Below are positions 20,401-25,338 of a stretch of 26,214 bases of DNA, piece after piece. Source of the stretch: a virus; the IMG/VR virus record IMGVR_UViG_3300021960_000439, positions 1-26,214 of that record; one strand, written 5' to 3'. Numbering within the stretch: the first letter of the stretch is position 1; every line of letters begins with the position of its first letter. The notes below the pieces were generated by a model. That model worked only from the letters and a program-made list of their open reading frames with translations, did not search any database and was not told where the DNA came from. The position numbers and the translations under genes were made by a program.

Positions 20401-22887
20401 TACGTTACAACAGAAAGACCACAGACATTTTCTGCTAATACCGTAGTACAAGCAACTTACAAAAATGTAGGACAGTTAATTAACGGTATTAACTATCCTG
20501 GTGTACAGGTAACAGGTGCAGACTTTGACCAAGTTCCAGGATTTGACGGGTCAGGTGATTTTGGTAGATACTACGACCAAGTTGAATATGACGAAGATGG
20601 TACTCCAATACTAAGCAGTCAATTGTTAGATACTATTATTAGAAGTAATTATACTGATGCTAGTTTAGGAACCAGACCTGAAGATATCAATGTTGATGGT
20701 GGTGCTTATGTTGATAGATATTCAAGTCATGCTCCAGAGGAACTAGTACCAGGTATTACATTTGATACATTGGATATGAAAGTTTACACCAATGTTGCGG
20801 CACACAGTGGCAATGTTATTGCTTATCGTGTGTTTAACAACATGTTAAATTCACAGTCTTACTATAGAATTGGTGCAGGTTCTACAACTACGCTAAGTGC
20901 TAATTTAGGTATAAATGATACCACAGTGTCAATTACTGATCCAAGTAAACTTAGCCAACCTGATAGAGAAACAGCAACTCCTGGTGTTATCTTTGTAGAC
21001 AATGAAAGAATTGTTTATTATAGAAACTATGCGTTAGAAACAACTCCATGGATGGCCAACGTTGCTTATCCAGCAGACACTGTGTTAACACATGGCAACG
21101 TAATTACATTGAGCAGTGCAATCACAGCCAACGTTGGTGATCACATCACACAGGCTAGTGCTAATGCTGTAGTGACAGCAAACACAACAACATCAACGGT
21201 ACAGGTAAGTTATCTAACAGGAACATTTACACTAGGCTCAGGCAATGTTAGTATCAACGGAACAGGTGCGGGTACACATCCAACCGCCAGTGATCCTGGA
21301 TATTACAAAACTACTGCTAACATGTCAGCAAGTACAACATTTGATTATACCATAACATCAGTTATACCAGATATTAATATACTAGATCAAATACGCAGAG
21401 GTACACAAGGCACACCTGTTGCCAATGTACATTCATCAGTAAGTGGAGATTTAGAATACAACAACGGTGCAATTAGTAATGTCACTGGTAATGGTAGTGA
21501 CTTCTTCAAACGTGAAGTTACTGTTAACGGTGTAAGGATTATGGCGGCTGGCACAGTGGGTGGACAAACAGCAGTTCCAGATGCATTTACAGAAAAAGTT
21601 GCACGTATGTTTGAACTGTTTACTGATCCTAATGGTTCAGATATTAACAGTACACTTCAACGTGTTTTAATTAAAACATTAAGCGGTGATGCAGGAACAT
21701 ATCACGAAGGCTTCCCAACACTACAAAGAGTAGCAAGAGGTGCCGGCAGTGATTATTCTACAAACTTTTTAACAGATGCTGGTATTTTACATTGGAACCT
21801 AACTGCCTTGTTTGATACGACTGTACAAAATGATATGGTTTGGTATTTGAATTCAACAGGTAGTGGATATGGTGACGGCGAGATTGATGCACAGGAAGTT
21901 ATTGAACACGTATTCCATACTCTACACATGCACGGGTTACCTGGAGATGACTTAAAAATGTATCCAGAATATAGTCCAGACTGGGCAACTAGTGATTTGT
22001 ACAATGCTATGGTAGAAGCATATGATGGCGGATATTGGGATTCATCAGGTTATGGCGGTGCTGATTTTAAAACTGATCCAGACGCATACGCGGTAGCAGT
22101 AAAAGAATACTTGTACTTGTTAAATTTCTGTATGTTTGATTATTCAGACTTATGGGATAGTGATAGTCTTGCTCCAGAATGGAGCGACAGTGTTAAAACA
22201 CCTGCAGGCATACAATCACTCCTACCATTAGGATATGCACTGTACAATACATATATTAAACCAGTTATTAGTAAACCATCATTGGCAACTATTAGAAGTA
22301 TCTTTAAAGATGGAAATACACCATCTCAGGATAATCCAGCACTAGCAGGACTAAGTGGATATGTTCCGTCAGGTGTAAAAATACAAGATGCTAGTGAACT
22401 AAATCAAATTATAGTAACCCCAGGTAATGTTAATGTTTACACAGGAAACGTGTTTACATCAGCAACTAAACCTGCGTATGAATTACGAGTAGAGGGTAAT
22501 GTAACTGCTAACGTTGGTGATAGTATAACACAGACAATTAGTGGTGCTAATGTGTTTGTGTTAAACAATGTAGTTGAAAGTAATGTAGTATTTGTAACAC
22601 AAAATTTAACAACAGCATTTACATTCAGTAATTTAGTTCCATCAACATATGGACTAAATGTAAATGGAACATTACAGGCTAATGCTTACCCACAATCAAT
22701 GACATTGGCTGGTAAAGTTGACAGCAATGGTAACGTAACAATTAGTGCCAATGCTACACTAACAACAGAACAGATATTTAATACAGTTGGATCAGGAACA
22801 GCAACAAATGGACTAGGATTAGGTTCTAGTGGAGCAGGATCAGGTACTACTGTTGAATCATTCTTGTGGCAAGATAAGTATCAATAA
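8455..22887 (+). CDS. Giant multidomain virion protein, probable gp7-like baseplate wedge
   Basis: This is one uninterrupted frame of 4810 codons (about 530 kDa), against 1032 residues for T4 gp7. Its place right after gp6 matches T4 gp7. Residues 2056-2090 ('YKGYIKQKGTRNAVNALL', then 'DYYEEWAIRTGEYG') resemble the T4 gp7 'STKGIEASYKFLF...IEIESGAG' segment. Order of parts by eye: conserved head ('LLPQIFQTDVNEKFLSATLD', 10-29); cupredoxin-like 'RGGTYQFEV...PFWI' (183-200); three 'SPxGVxF' modules (about 537, 700, 1187); a conserved stretch around 1618-1700; the KGT region; seven FG-GAP-like blades (2356-3098); another conserved stretch at 3452-3729 ('WLFKTSFVSVLHKLRAL'); two GSGY modules (3760-3842); two 'TANVGDxITQ' modules (about 4220 and 4680); and between them a helical His/Glu-rich domain (4380-4620). 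No signal peptide or membrane segment is evident. The structural role is likely; equivalence to gp7 is inferred; any enzymatic role is open. Confidence 0.65.
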   Translation: MATPRKTKNLLPQIFQTDVNEKFLSATLDQLVSEPNLKKVYGYIGRQFSPTYKSADNYIQEINQSRQTYQLEPSTIVKDGQGKIKFFSSYTDLLNRVQYYGGLVNNHSRLFENESYTYDPQIDMDKFVNFSQYYWLPNGPDAVDIYSGNVELEKTYTVTRDQASGEYRFTTAGDQNPDVILARGGTYQFEVDQAGVPFWIQSEPGVDGKLNTALTISNRDVLGVENNGEDQGTVTFRVAQADEQDRWISMTTPYDAVNFTSSARYTDVHGQLVSQFIENEGGFDGIISELDGKTMIFVDQDQIPNIQTDLVVDPNIDEEAWTVKGPFYTAEYDGHWEVDPDELWDKAQFLPGQTVPEAERVAVWTVKLVPMSNILKFNGNITCVAGDRIVQEKTGASAVALEAVTNSTEVKVRYENDILFQVDNSKVIRIDNITQPVYPVSTPNNDYMIRLDNRDPATGTVRAFSVDEKVYVKQGRTNANREFYKDYDLLLKPVPLITAPQDILYYQDGVESAFGKFKIVEPTGFNIDVNEDILGRKNYTSPNGVRFTNGLKVKFDVNVVQEAYRNNEYYVEGVGRAIKLVPVEWMATPENYNSEISANYPTDVIQDYILINRGSVDFNPWSRNNRWFHADVIKATTDYNTPGSAPQYDQDARAVRPIIEFDADLQLFNNGRIGKKQIDILDTTTTDAFNSFQGQNITQAYGITLTSGLRIIFANDHDPLVKNKIYVLNIIYPEWDGLNADKGTPQINLVKADDGDIEEWDTTVVMTGTNKGSSWWYNGVSWKESQQKTKLHQEPLFDLFDSNDISVSTYLRSDFVGNKIFGYKQGTGKEDTVLGFPLSYRNLTTQGEIEFYNFFDYDTFTYGVDATTVTESTSKYYLHHIQDRNTVATKNIWNNIVESTKQYQTATFSYDGESAKTFTLETAPALDRLIPNTKVYVNNKFLAPEHWTLTDKTVTVTSTLAENDKVDICYFSTTPGATLSYQVPVNLDFNAQNKDLTSLTLGQLRNHLSTLSENTRNVQGPSVGANNLRDLNFKSQGGQILQHSAPVSYASLFLTDEDANFIKALKHAQREYQRFRNKFLELSVSLNGVDGDDPERAVDLIMKELTQNKNNTMPWYHSDMVPFGDNKRTINYEIFNPLDRRYEITNVFNDSQLADKGVLVYLNADPDAKRVNNATVDVDADIINSANYISPEGVLFENNMLVRFGNAVNPPIYRNKTYRVSGVGSAIALTNANNNVQLVKGRDYVFDDTLSAITLTDRVTLEVGYNLKIVEYNDTHGSYVPETPTKLGLWPKYYPEQFEDTSYRTTINVIRGHDGSRTPAFGDFRDTLLLELEKRIYNNIKVDVNNEVFKPADVQPGKFRTTDYTRKEFDQLLSTSFLTWVGNNSIDYSSNTTFQANDPFTWNYGRFSDAQDREKLPGGWRGVYNYYYDTDAPNRTPWESLGFANKPSWWEDRYGPAPYTGGNALLWEDLQEGRVWNPTTKTYTVVERYKRPGLVDHYIPCDENGYLKAPAQYMVYKFNSLDGATAWALGDQGPAETAWRRSSDYPFAVQMAMALAKPARYFGQLINVQQYYKNTTVNQYIDKDTSEHLKQSDITYHAVGNKIAPGHKFGAGYLNWIGDYLINLGITPKVKFDTLIKEFDINLAYKMAGFTDKRYLTVLAEQYSPTSTNDSVVLPQENYRIHLAKSTPVKKVIYSGVIITKTNNGWSVKGYNTDLPYFTIIPSVVNNNATKIKVLDLDATIFNDYKKEKITVPYGYEFKNRQQVVDFLISYERSLKAQGFVFNDLENELGEIKNFTLSAKEFLNWIQQGWAVGNILILSPVNNSIRLLTSNAIVDGITDTTLGSKVLDQNFRVVKKNNYQVVRFPDRFKVTLDQEGQTIGLVELNLVQYEHVLSFDNETVFNDVIYKPELGNRQYRLKLIGQVTADWDGSLSPGGFIYNDGEVDQWSQGRDYLKGELVEFKDQYYVALENITATSNFDFSQWEFINREQIKSGLLPNFSTIAKFGEAYYNTYDESLEPISHASGPDSNYDSGLIGFKDRPYLDELGLSEATQVDLYKGYIKQKGTRNAVNALLKTEFNNISSEIDYYEEWAIRTGEYGSIQINPYTEVALDEKTYSTNPQYLEYTSLDSGTGTQQFGKGDLYKSEGEYSGNIALTRGAVSNVVNDIKTAGFVNVDDVDATIFDINNFIELNTIVDEIGTGYTIWCAKDFDQDWNVYRVSETNNAVTQIENALDGYITMTCEEPHEFVLDQVILLKNFNTDFDGFYKVQKIVSGSKFNVEWAGEINNLTTTSGRGLLFELDSLRFPFMEDVRTFVPRNEWRVGEKVWIDSVMPAGEWGVFEKKKPYSFTQRLQKSESEFSANIGFGHSVKMNDNGTIVSVGNPDNQKQSGFEDIQGDGSINTFIVDNISGNFVQSFNYRPLSNTTAKFGQSVDVLENTMVVGAPESETDRGHVYIYTKQPEETIFQNTQVLRGTSGDNFGNTVAFSRDGLWLYVCAPGAGNVYAYGYDNTVSTQSDVITIGPSILPSGNVTLSFTPDSAEMISVQNGIRTYVAGQDYTVTGNVITFVTSRLPSYNIDTAVRQVPGYKLVDTITAPVAGEEFGSAISVSAEGAQVGIGAPAANVTVGSTTYTEAGKVYVYDRTIESFKATGGLVFTTTNPLQEVIRVLIDGNVIEATEYAWSTGGTTVTFNLPPDIGSVVTIESNKFNLLQDLTGTRPQDGSRHGTSLTICSFNCAIYVGAPGFNVITGQQNEPANAAVIPSRELGTIYHSGAVFKNHNQGRLYGTIAGKAQPTVTAGHSIRLNDFEVTFSGTSLSSVVTDINDTEILGVTAVIEGYVDEKYYEKINSGWYNTTTDELVLNSENYLIDSTTVSGANLIVALDSIYHNHYTKYGSEWRDNEGNVAVTSTASIALLDQDQHLRLNSDITVARNRLRVLSGVGTALSDLGLDVFVQMQIMTSPYFTSGERFGTKVVLNKEAHGLLISSEHGTTREQTLTDNGTTTFDDDSTLFKRDIGKSGSTYLFELYDDPRDSLELPGRYSFTQQFNPGDLNVNDQFGYATDIIGKYVIVTAPNDDTDVVDGGSIYIFENPNGYYGWTQVGAQETKVDLDTVSRMFLYDKQSNKILTNLETLDPSKGKILGVAESEIDYKTEYDPAVYNRGTNPNAVINQRLHWNGNHEHQVWWNLGKVRYIDYEQGDLEYRTNNWARQFPGSTIQVCEWVGSSYLPSEYIANGGNGVPLYEDDSAYVELTIVNQTTGIISSKYYYWVYDKTEVTDINGIRQLPVTSIAELIDNPKAQDIPYAAIIKSNAIALFNVGSYLSGTDTILHVDHEHISNDKIIHSEYELIENSPNAVLPTKIRNKIIDSLSGIDRDGRVVPDPTLSVANKYGISIRPRQSVVKNRFAALDQVVSFINTEFAKLQLVDVLDFTSLNKQEPMPTQTSGQWNLKVSTVEELSYLDVETYAVGYTVLVEQDTDNGGLWVIYEKTSDNTWIVQKVQSYKTSEYWSYSDWYATGYSNDTAPKFIVESTNAARKLSYAVNDIIKVNNDGNGKWRLLKVDSDHKFVTVGREDGTIQISTSISDLENNRLGFGNQGFEEDRFDQNPSTESRFILEGINTNLTSGVLSTLTDVNINDVIFIVLKYVFTEQPYVDWLFKTSFVSVLHKLRALTQPANYVRDNQTYYESYIEEVKPYKTKLREYVLDYTKTDTYEGSVTDFDLPAYYDRTLKVFRSPSGEVTYDGELLANNAEYRDWYDNKNYEINSITVTNPGSGYTEIPEITITNPGGTGANARARATLDFDTGTITAITVTNTGSGYNRNVVVTINGNGTGATARADLINNQVRGIKSYMTFDRITFNTTVPDWKANTKYTVGDVVTYSGQAYNFTANMTSTSTFDFTNVAVTGSNVFTNSNDRISSYYNPTKDMAQIEITEANVVVANTTTNSTRIYVDGLQTRVKDLHRGMFISGGEANNTVITGVVSNVATNTYYVTTERPQTFSANTVVQATYKNVGQLINGINYPGVQVTGADFDQVPGFDGSGDFGRYYDQVEYDEDGTPILSSQLLDTIIRSNYTDASLGTRPEDINVDGGAYVDRYSSHAPEELVPGITFDTLDMKVYTNVAAHSGNVIAYRVFNNMLNSQSYYRIGAGSTTTLSANLGINDTTVSITDPSKLSQPDRETATPGVIFVDNERIVYYRNYALETTPWMANVAYPADTVLTHGNVITLSSAITANVGDHITQASANAVVTANTTTSTVQVSYLTGTFTLGSGNVSINGTGAGTHPTASDPGYYKTTANMSASTTFDYTITSVIPDINILDQIRRGTQGTPVANVHSSVSGDLEYNNGAISNVTGNGSDFFKREVTVNGVRIMAAGTVGGQTAVPDAFTEKVARMFELFTDPNGSDINSTLQRVLIKTLSGDAGTYHEGFPTLQRVARGAGSDYSTNFLTDAGILHWNLTALFDTTVQNDMVWYLNSTGSGYGDGEIDAQEVIEHVFHTLHMHGLPGDDLKMYPEYSPDWATSDLYNAMVEAYDGGYWDSSGYGGADFKTDPDAYAVAVKEYLYLLNFCMFDYSDLWDSDSLAPEWSDSVKTPAGIQSLLPLGYALYNTYIKPVISKPSLATIRSIFKDGNTPSQDNPALAGLSGYVPSGVKIQDASELNQIIVTPGNVNVYTGNVFTSATKPAYELRVEGNVTANVGDSITQTISGANVFVLNNVVESNVVFVTQNLTTAFTFSNLVPSTYGLNVNGTLQANAYPQSMTLAGKVDSNGNVTISANATLTTEQIFNTVGSGTATNGLGLGSSGAGSGTTVESFLWQDKYQ
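8947..9054 (+). other. Cupredoxin-like segment of the giant protein
   Basis: Residues ~165-200 read as a strand, an 'ARGGTYQFEV' turn (182-191) and 'GVPFWIQS' (195-202). This resembles the 'RGxTYxFxV...GHPFWI' core of cupredoxin-like domains, which are frequent in large marine secreted and virion proteins. The His that usually precedes PFWI is Val196 here, so copper binding through that residue is not expected. The domain name rests on motif memory only. Confidence 0.4.
10060..12150 (+). repeat. Three dispersed 'SPxGVxF' beta modules in the giant protein
   Basis: Three segments share one pattern. Copy 1, near 10069: 'YTSPNGVRFTNGLKVKF' then 'YRNNEYYVEGVGRAIKLV'. Copy 2, near 10550: 'YGITLTSGLRIIF' then 'VKNKIYVLNII', the most diverged. 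Copy 3, near 12012: 'YISPEGVLFENNMLVRF' then 'YRNKTYRVSGVGSAIALT'. Each is about 50 residues and they sit about 160 and 490 residues apart. Copies 1 and 3 are clearly related; copy 2 is tentative. Confidence 0.55.
15520..17748 (+). repeat. Seven FG-GAP-like blades (probable seven-bladed beta-propeller)
   Basis: Seven blocks follow the pattern (F)G-x-S/T/A-V ... (L)-V-G-A-P. Their FG (or HG) pairs start at residues 2364, 2427, 2478, 2600, 2722, 2966 and 3054. Examples are 'KFGQSVDVLENTMVVGAPES', 'EFGSAISVSAEGAQVGIGAP' and 'QFGYATDIIGKYVIVTAPND'. Several are followed by 'G.VYIY' strands ('GHVYIYTK', 'GKVYVYDR', 'GSIYIFEN'). Seven such blocks are the number needed to close an integrin-type propeller. 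Gaps between blocks of 63, 51, 122, 122, 244 and 88 residues show that extra domains are inserted between some blades. Calcium-binding loops of the integrin type are not obvious. Confidence 0.65.
19732..19980 (+). repeat. Tandem GSGY modules (43 residues each) in the giant protein
   Basis: Two adjacent units start at bases 19732 and 19861: 'ITVTNPGSGYTEIPEITITN' then 'GGTGANARA', and 'ITVTNTGSGYNRNVVVTING' then 'NGTGATARA'. The GSGY motifs start at residues 3766 and 3809. Such 'GxGY...GTGAxA' units occur in many phage and bacterial surface proteins and probably form small beta domains. Confidence 0.7.
21100..22700 (+). repeat. Two 'TANVGDxITQ' modules near the C-terminus of the giant protein
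   Basis: Copy 1 starts near base 21118 ('AITANVGDHITQASANAVV', ending 'GNVSINGT'). Copy 2 starts near 22495 ('NVTANVGDSITQTISGANVF', ending 'YGLNVNGT'). Each is about 60 residues with the same order of strands. They flank the His/Glu-rich domain, so that domain may have been inserted between two beta modules. Confidence 0.55.
21589..22300 (+). other. His/Glu-rich helical domain near the C-terminus of the giant protein
   Basis: Residues ~4380-4615 differ from the surrounding beta-rich sequence by being helical and rich in aromatic residues, with 'TLQRVARGAG', 'ILHWNLTALF', 'EVIEHVFHTLHMHGLPG' and 'LGYALYNTYIKPVI'. E4484, H4485, H4488, H4491 and H4493 lie on one predicted helix and could form a metal site, a layout resembling zinc metallopeptidases but without the exact HExxH. 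The preceding 'GDGEIDAQE' resembles a degenerate EF-hand loop lacking its first two ligands. Function is unknown; this is a description with a structural guess. Confidence 0.4.
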
Positions 22888-22907
22888 TTAACCTATGATT
22901 GAAAAGC

Positions 22908-22915
22908 GATAAATA
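22908..22915 (+). promoter_or_regulatory. Candidate late promoter core GATAAATA directly before the 221-residue gene
   Basis: The 33-base gap 22888-22920 holds GATAAATA ending five bases before the ATG, the same spacing as the copy before gp25. There is no convincing SD in the gap (only GAAAAG at 22901-22906). If the motif is used, the transcript would start at or very near the ATG. Confidence 0.42.
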
Positions 22916-22920
22916 ACATT

Positions 22921-23586
22921 ATGGATATTAAAGAAACTATAAACATTCAAACTGAACCTAACGCTAAACAACGTCCTGACGATATTGGTGGTGTTAGAGT
23001 AGAAGGTCACATTAAAATATGGGATCCAGAATCTAACGAGATCTACGTTAATAAACGTAATGCTATTCACTATGAAAATATGAGTGAGGCTATTGCTAAC
23101 AGTTTAGGTAACAAAGGTAATCAGTTTATTACAGAAATGCACTTTGGTAATGGGGGTACAACAGTTGATCCAACAGGTGTTATTACATACCTGCCAACTA
23201 ACACCAATACACAAAATGCTGATTTGTATAATCCAACATACTATAAAATTGTTGATGATACAAACTCAAACAACACTGACGCATTAAGAAATAAAATTAC
23301 AATATCACATGTACCAGGACAGGTATACAGTGATATTGCTGTTACATGTTTATTAGATTATGGTGAACCAAGTGGTCAAGCCTCATTTGACAATAGTCAA
23401 GATCTAAATGGGCAGTTTGTATTTGACGAACTTGGACTCAAAGGTTATAGTTCCAACGGAGAGGGACAAGGTAAATTATTAACTCATGTGATTTTTAGTC
23501 CAGTACAGAAATCACTGAACAGACTAATACAGATTGATTATACTGTAAGAATACAGACATTGACCAATCTAAGCACGAACGCATAA
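22921..23586 (+). CDS. Unrecognised 221-residue protein, probably structural
   Basis: I do not recognise this family. The protein has 221 residues with no signal peptide, membrane segment or Cys-rich region. It is beta-rich, with 'GGVRVEGHIKIWDPESNEIY' near the N-terminus, then 'NAIHYENMSEAIANSLG', 'ITEMHFGNGGTTVDPTGVIT' and a C-terminal 'LLTHVIFSPVQKSLNRLIQI'. It lies between the giant wedge protein and the fibre genes, where T4 carries gp8 to gp11, so a small baseplate or fibre-attachment protein is plausible. It does not read like T4 gp8. It is the only gene here that does not start ATG-GCN, and it has almost no SD; a late promoter core lies just upstream. The 'NAIHYENMSEAIANSL' stretch looks amphipathic and may be an oligomer helix. 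That the gene is real is nearly sure; its role is inferred from position. Confidence 0.6.
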   Translation: MDIKETINIQTEPNAKQRPDDIGGVRVEGHIKIWDPESNEIYVNKRNAIHYENMSEAIANSLGNKGNQFITEMHFGNGGTTVDPTGVITYLPTNTNTQNADLYNPTYYKIVDDTNSNNTDALRNKITISHVPGQVYSDIAVTCLLDYGEPSGQASFDNSQDLNGQFVFDELGLKGYSSNGEGQGKLLTHVIFSPVQKSLNRLIQIDYTVRIQTLTNLSTNA

Positions 23587-23588
23587 TT

Positions 23589-23602
23589 AGGAGCAGATAG
23601 GA
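23589..23602 (+). promoter_or_regulatory. Two SD-like sites before the first fibre gene
   Basis: The 19-base gap has AGGAG at 23589-23593, 12 bases before the ATG, and AGGA at 23599-23602, three bases before it. The first is a little far and the second very close. No promoter core is seen, so this gene is probably co-transcribed with the 221-residue gene. Confidence 0.4.
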
Positions 23603-23605
23603 AAA

Positions 23606-25294
23606 ATGGCATACACAATAACAAAAAGCGACGGAACCAGTTTAGGAACAGTCACTGACGGTACGCTGGATACTTCGTCTACTAGTTTAAATCTAGTAGG
23701 ACGTAATTACAGCAACTATGGTCAGGCTATTCTTGACAACTTTGTTTATCTTTTAGAAAACTTTAGTAAGGCTACAGCACCAAGTGCTCCAGTTGAAGGA
23801 CAACTTTGGTGGGATAAAGATGATGACTTATTAAAAGTCTACACAGGGTCAGCATGGAAAGTCCTAAGTTCAGCAACAGCATCGTCATCTGCTCCGACGA
23901 CAGCGGTTGTGGCTGGAGACTTATGGTTTGACACTGATGATGCTCAGTTATATGTTCGTGATGGTGTAGCGGCGGCTTGGGTTTTAGTAGGCCCTCCATA
24001 CAGTAAAACAAATGGTAAGAGTGGTGCTATCTGGGAACAGATTGAAGACAATACCACTGCTATGCACAATGTGGTTACACTGTACCTTGATGGTCAGAAA
24101 ACAGGTATTATTAATAACGATAGCACTTGGACACCAAACGTTGCAATCACAGGCTTTACCACAATTGGTAAAGGTCTTAATATTAGATCAACAGACACAC
24201 TATGGGGTCTAGCAAATAATTCAAGTTACCTAGGTGGTCAGCCAGCGGCTAACTACTTACGTTCAGATACTAACGATACAACATCAGGTACATTAGGTAT
24301 TACCAATGACGGTGGTCTTTCAGTTGGTGCAAGTAGTGACTTAACTGTAACAGTTGATGGTGATGACGCAGAAATTAGAAACGTAACATCAAATGGTGAT
24401 GTCAGTGTTTTTGCTAATGTTGCAGGTACTGACACAGAAGTATTACATATTAATGGTGCAGATGCTAAAGCAACATTCTCTGACACATTGGCCGCTAATG
24501 CTTTAGAAGTAACAACAACAGCCACAGTAACAACTAATATGACAATTGGTGGTACACTTGATGTTACAGGTAACGTAACTGCTCCAACACAGGCAACTGG
24601 TGTTGCAGACACAACAGTAGCAACCACAGCATTTGTTAACACTGCTAATGTTAACTTAAAAGGTTATACAGATGGACAACTAGCAACTAAAGCAGATCTA
24701 GCAAGTCCAGCACTTACAGGTAACCCAACAGCACCTACACCAACAGCAGGTGACAACGATACATCAATTGCTACAACAGCATTTGTTGAAGGTGCTAATG
24801 TCAACATGAAAGGCTACGTTGACGGTGAAGTAACAACATTAACTAGTGCTATTGCACTTAAATCAGATATTGCAAGTCCAACATTCACTGGCACACCAGC
24901 GGCACCAACAGCAAGTTTTGGTACAGACACAACACAAGTAGCAACAACTGCGTTTGTACAGGCCGCATTTGACAGAAATAAAATCAGTGTTGGCGATACT
25001 AAAATGGAATTACTTGACACAGGTACAGGTAGTGCTAATTTAGTAGTTGATGGCGCAAGTATTATGACAGGATCTGCAAGTGGTATTTCACTTAAAGCAG
25101 GTGCAAGTGCCGCAGAATTAACAGTTACACAAGGTAACATTACAGCACAACCAGGTAATGCTTGGGTAGCAACAACAAGTTATGTAAGAAGTTCAGGACA
25201 GTATTGGAATGGTAGTAAGAAATTTGTAAGTAATGCCGCTCCAGGAGCAGGTGATGGCGTAGATGGCGATTTTTGGTTCCAGTATGCTACATAA
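23606..25294 (+). CDS. Tail-fibre / baseplate appendage protein with phage fibre repeats
   Basis: This 562-residue protein is of the fibre type common in marine T4-like phages and would contact the host surface. The N-terminal ~130 residues carry two 'GxLWxD...LxxYxGxxW' units ('GQLWWDKDDDLLKVYTGSAW', 'GDLWFDTDDAQLYV'). Residues ~180-240 have 'ITGFTTIGKGLNI' and 'LGGQPAANYLRSD'. Residues 323-456 hold two and a half 'APT...IATTAFV...KGYxDG...ASPxxTG' units, a pattern known as the phage tail-fibre repeat. The C-terminus ends 'GDGVDGDFWFQYAT', echoing the N-terminal GDLWFDT motif. No chaperone-cleaved or receptor-binding tip domain is recognisable, so binding may lie in the last ~100 residues or in a partner protein. 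It is followed by a colinear paralogue. Two stops in a row (TAA TAA) end it. Fibre class is well supported; which T4 fibre it corresponds to is not clear. Confidence 0.75.
   Translation: MAYTITKSDGTSLGTVTDGTLDTSSTSLNLVGRNYSNYGQAILDNFVYLLENFSKATAPSAPVEGQLWWDKDDDLLKVYTGSAWKVLSSATASSSAPTTAVVAGDLWFDTDDAQLYVRDGVAAAWVLVGPPYSKTNGKSGAIWEQIEDNTTAMHNVVTLYLDGQKTGIINNDSTWTPNVAITGFTTIGKGLNIRSTDTLWGLANNSSYLGGQPAANYLRSDTNDTTSGTLGITNDGGLSVGASSDLTVTVDGDDAEIRNVTSNGDVSVFANVAGTDTEVLHINGADAKATFSDTLAANALEVTTTATVTTNMTIGGTLDVTGNVTAPTQATGVADTTVATTAFVNTANVNLKGYTDGQLATKADLASPALTGNPTAPTPTAGDNDTSIATTAFVEGANVNMKGYVDGEVTTLTSAIALKSDIASPTFTGTPAAPTASFGTDTTQVATTAFVQAAFDRNKISVGDTKMELLDTGTGSANLVVDGASIMTGSASGISLKAGASAAELTVTQGNITAQPGNAWVATTSYVRSSGQYWNGSKKFVSNAAPGAGDGVDGDFWFQYAT
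24572..24973 (+). repeat. Phage tail-fibre repeats (two and a half units)
   Basis: Unit 1 covers 24572-24721 (50 codons), unit 2 covers 24722-24892 (57 codons) and a partial unit 3 covers 24893-24973. Shared core: 'APT......DTxxATTAFV', then in units 1 and 2 'ANVNxKGYxDG' and 'ASPxxTG'. Unit 2 has seven extra codons before the ASP motif. The DNA copies are diverged, so the duplication is not recent. Confidence 0.7.
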
Positions 25295-25301
25295 TAACTT
25301 A

Positions 25302-25309
25302 AATAAATA
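25302..25309 (+). promoter_or_regulatory. Late promoter core AATAAATA before the second fibre gene
   Basis: In the 44-base gap, AATAAATACA is followed directly by TATAATA (TATAAT at 25312-25317), much like the gp6 promoter region at 5011. The core lies 29 bases before the ATG at 25339. AGGA at 25332-25335, three bases before the ATG, and AGGT at 25325-25328 are the SD candidates. This promoter would let the second fibre be expressed separately from the first. Confidence 0.6.
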
Positions 25310-25338
25310 CATATAATAAACAATAGGTAATAGGAAAT

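Noticed and set aside
21862-21897. EF-hand calcium site in 'GDGEIDAQE'
   Set aside because: Only the DGxIxxxE half fits; the first two acidic ligand positions are Ser and Tyr. It was kept only as a remark in the domain entry.
22921-23586. Assignment as T4 gp8
   Set aside because: The length (221 against 334) and the sequence do not resemble T4 gp8 as I know it; position alone is not enough.
24253-24642. Antisense open frame of 129 codons opposite the first fibre gene
   Set aside because: It has no SD, is made mostly of V, T, A, S and P, and mirrors the repetitive codons of the sense gene. It looks like a shadow of biased composition.
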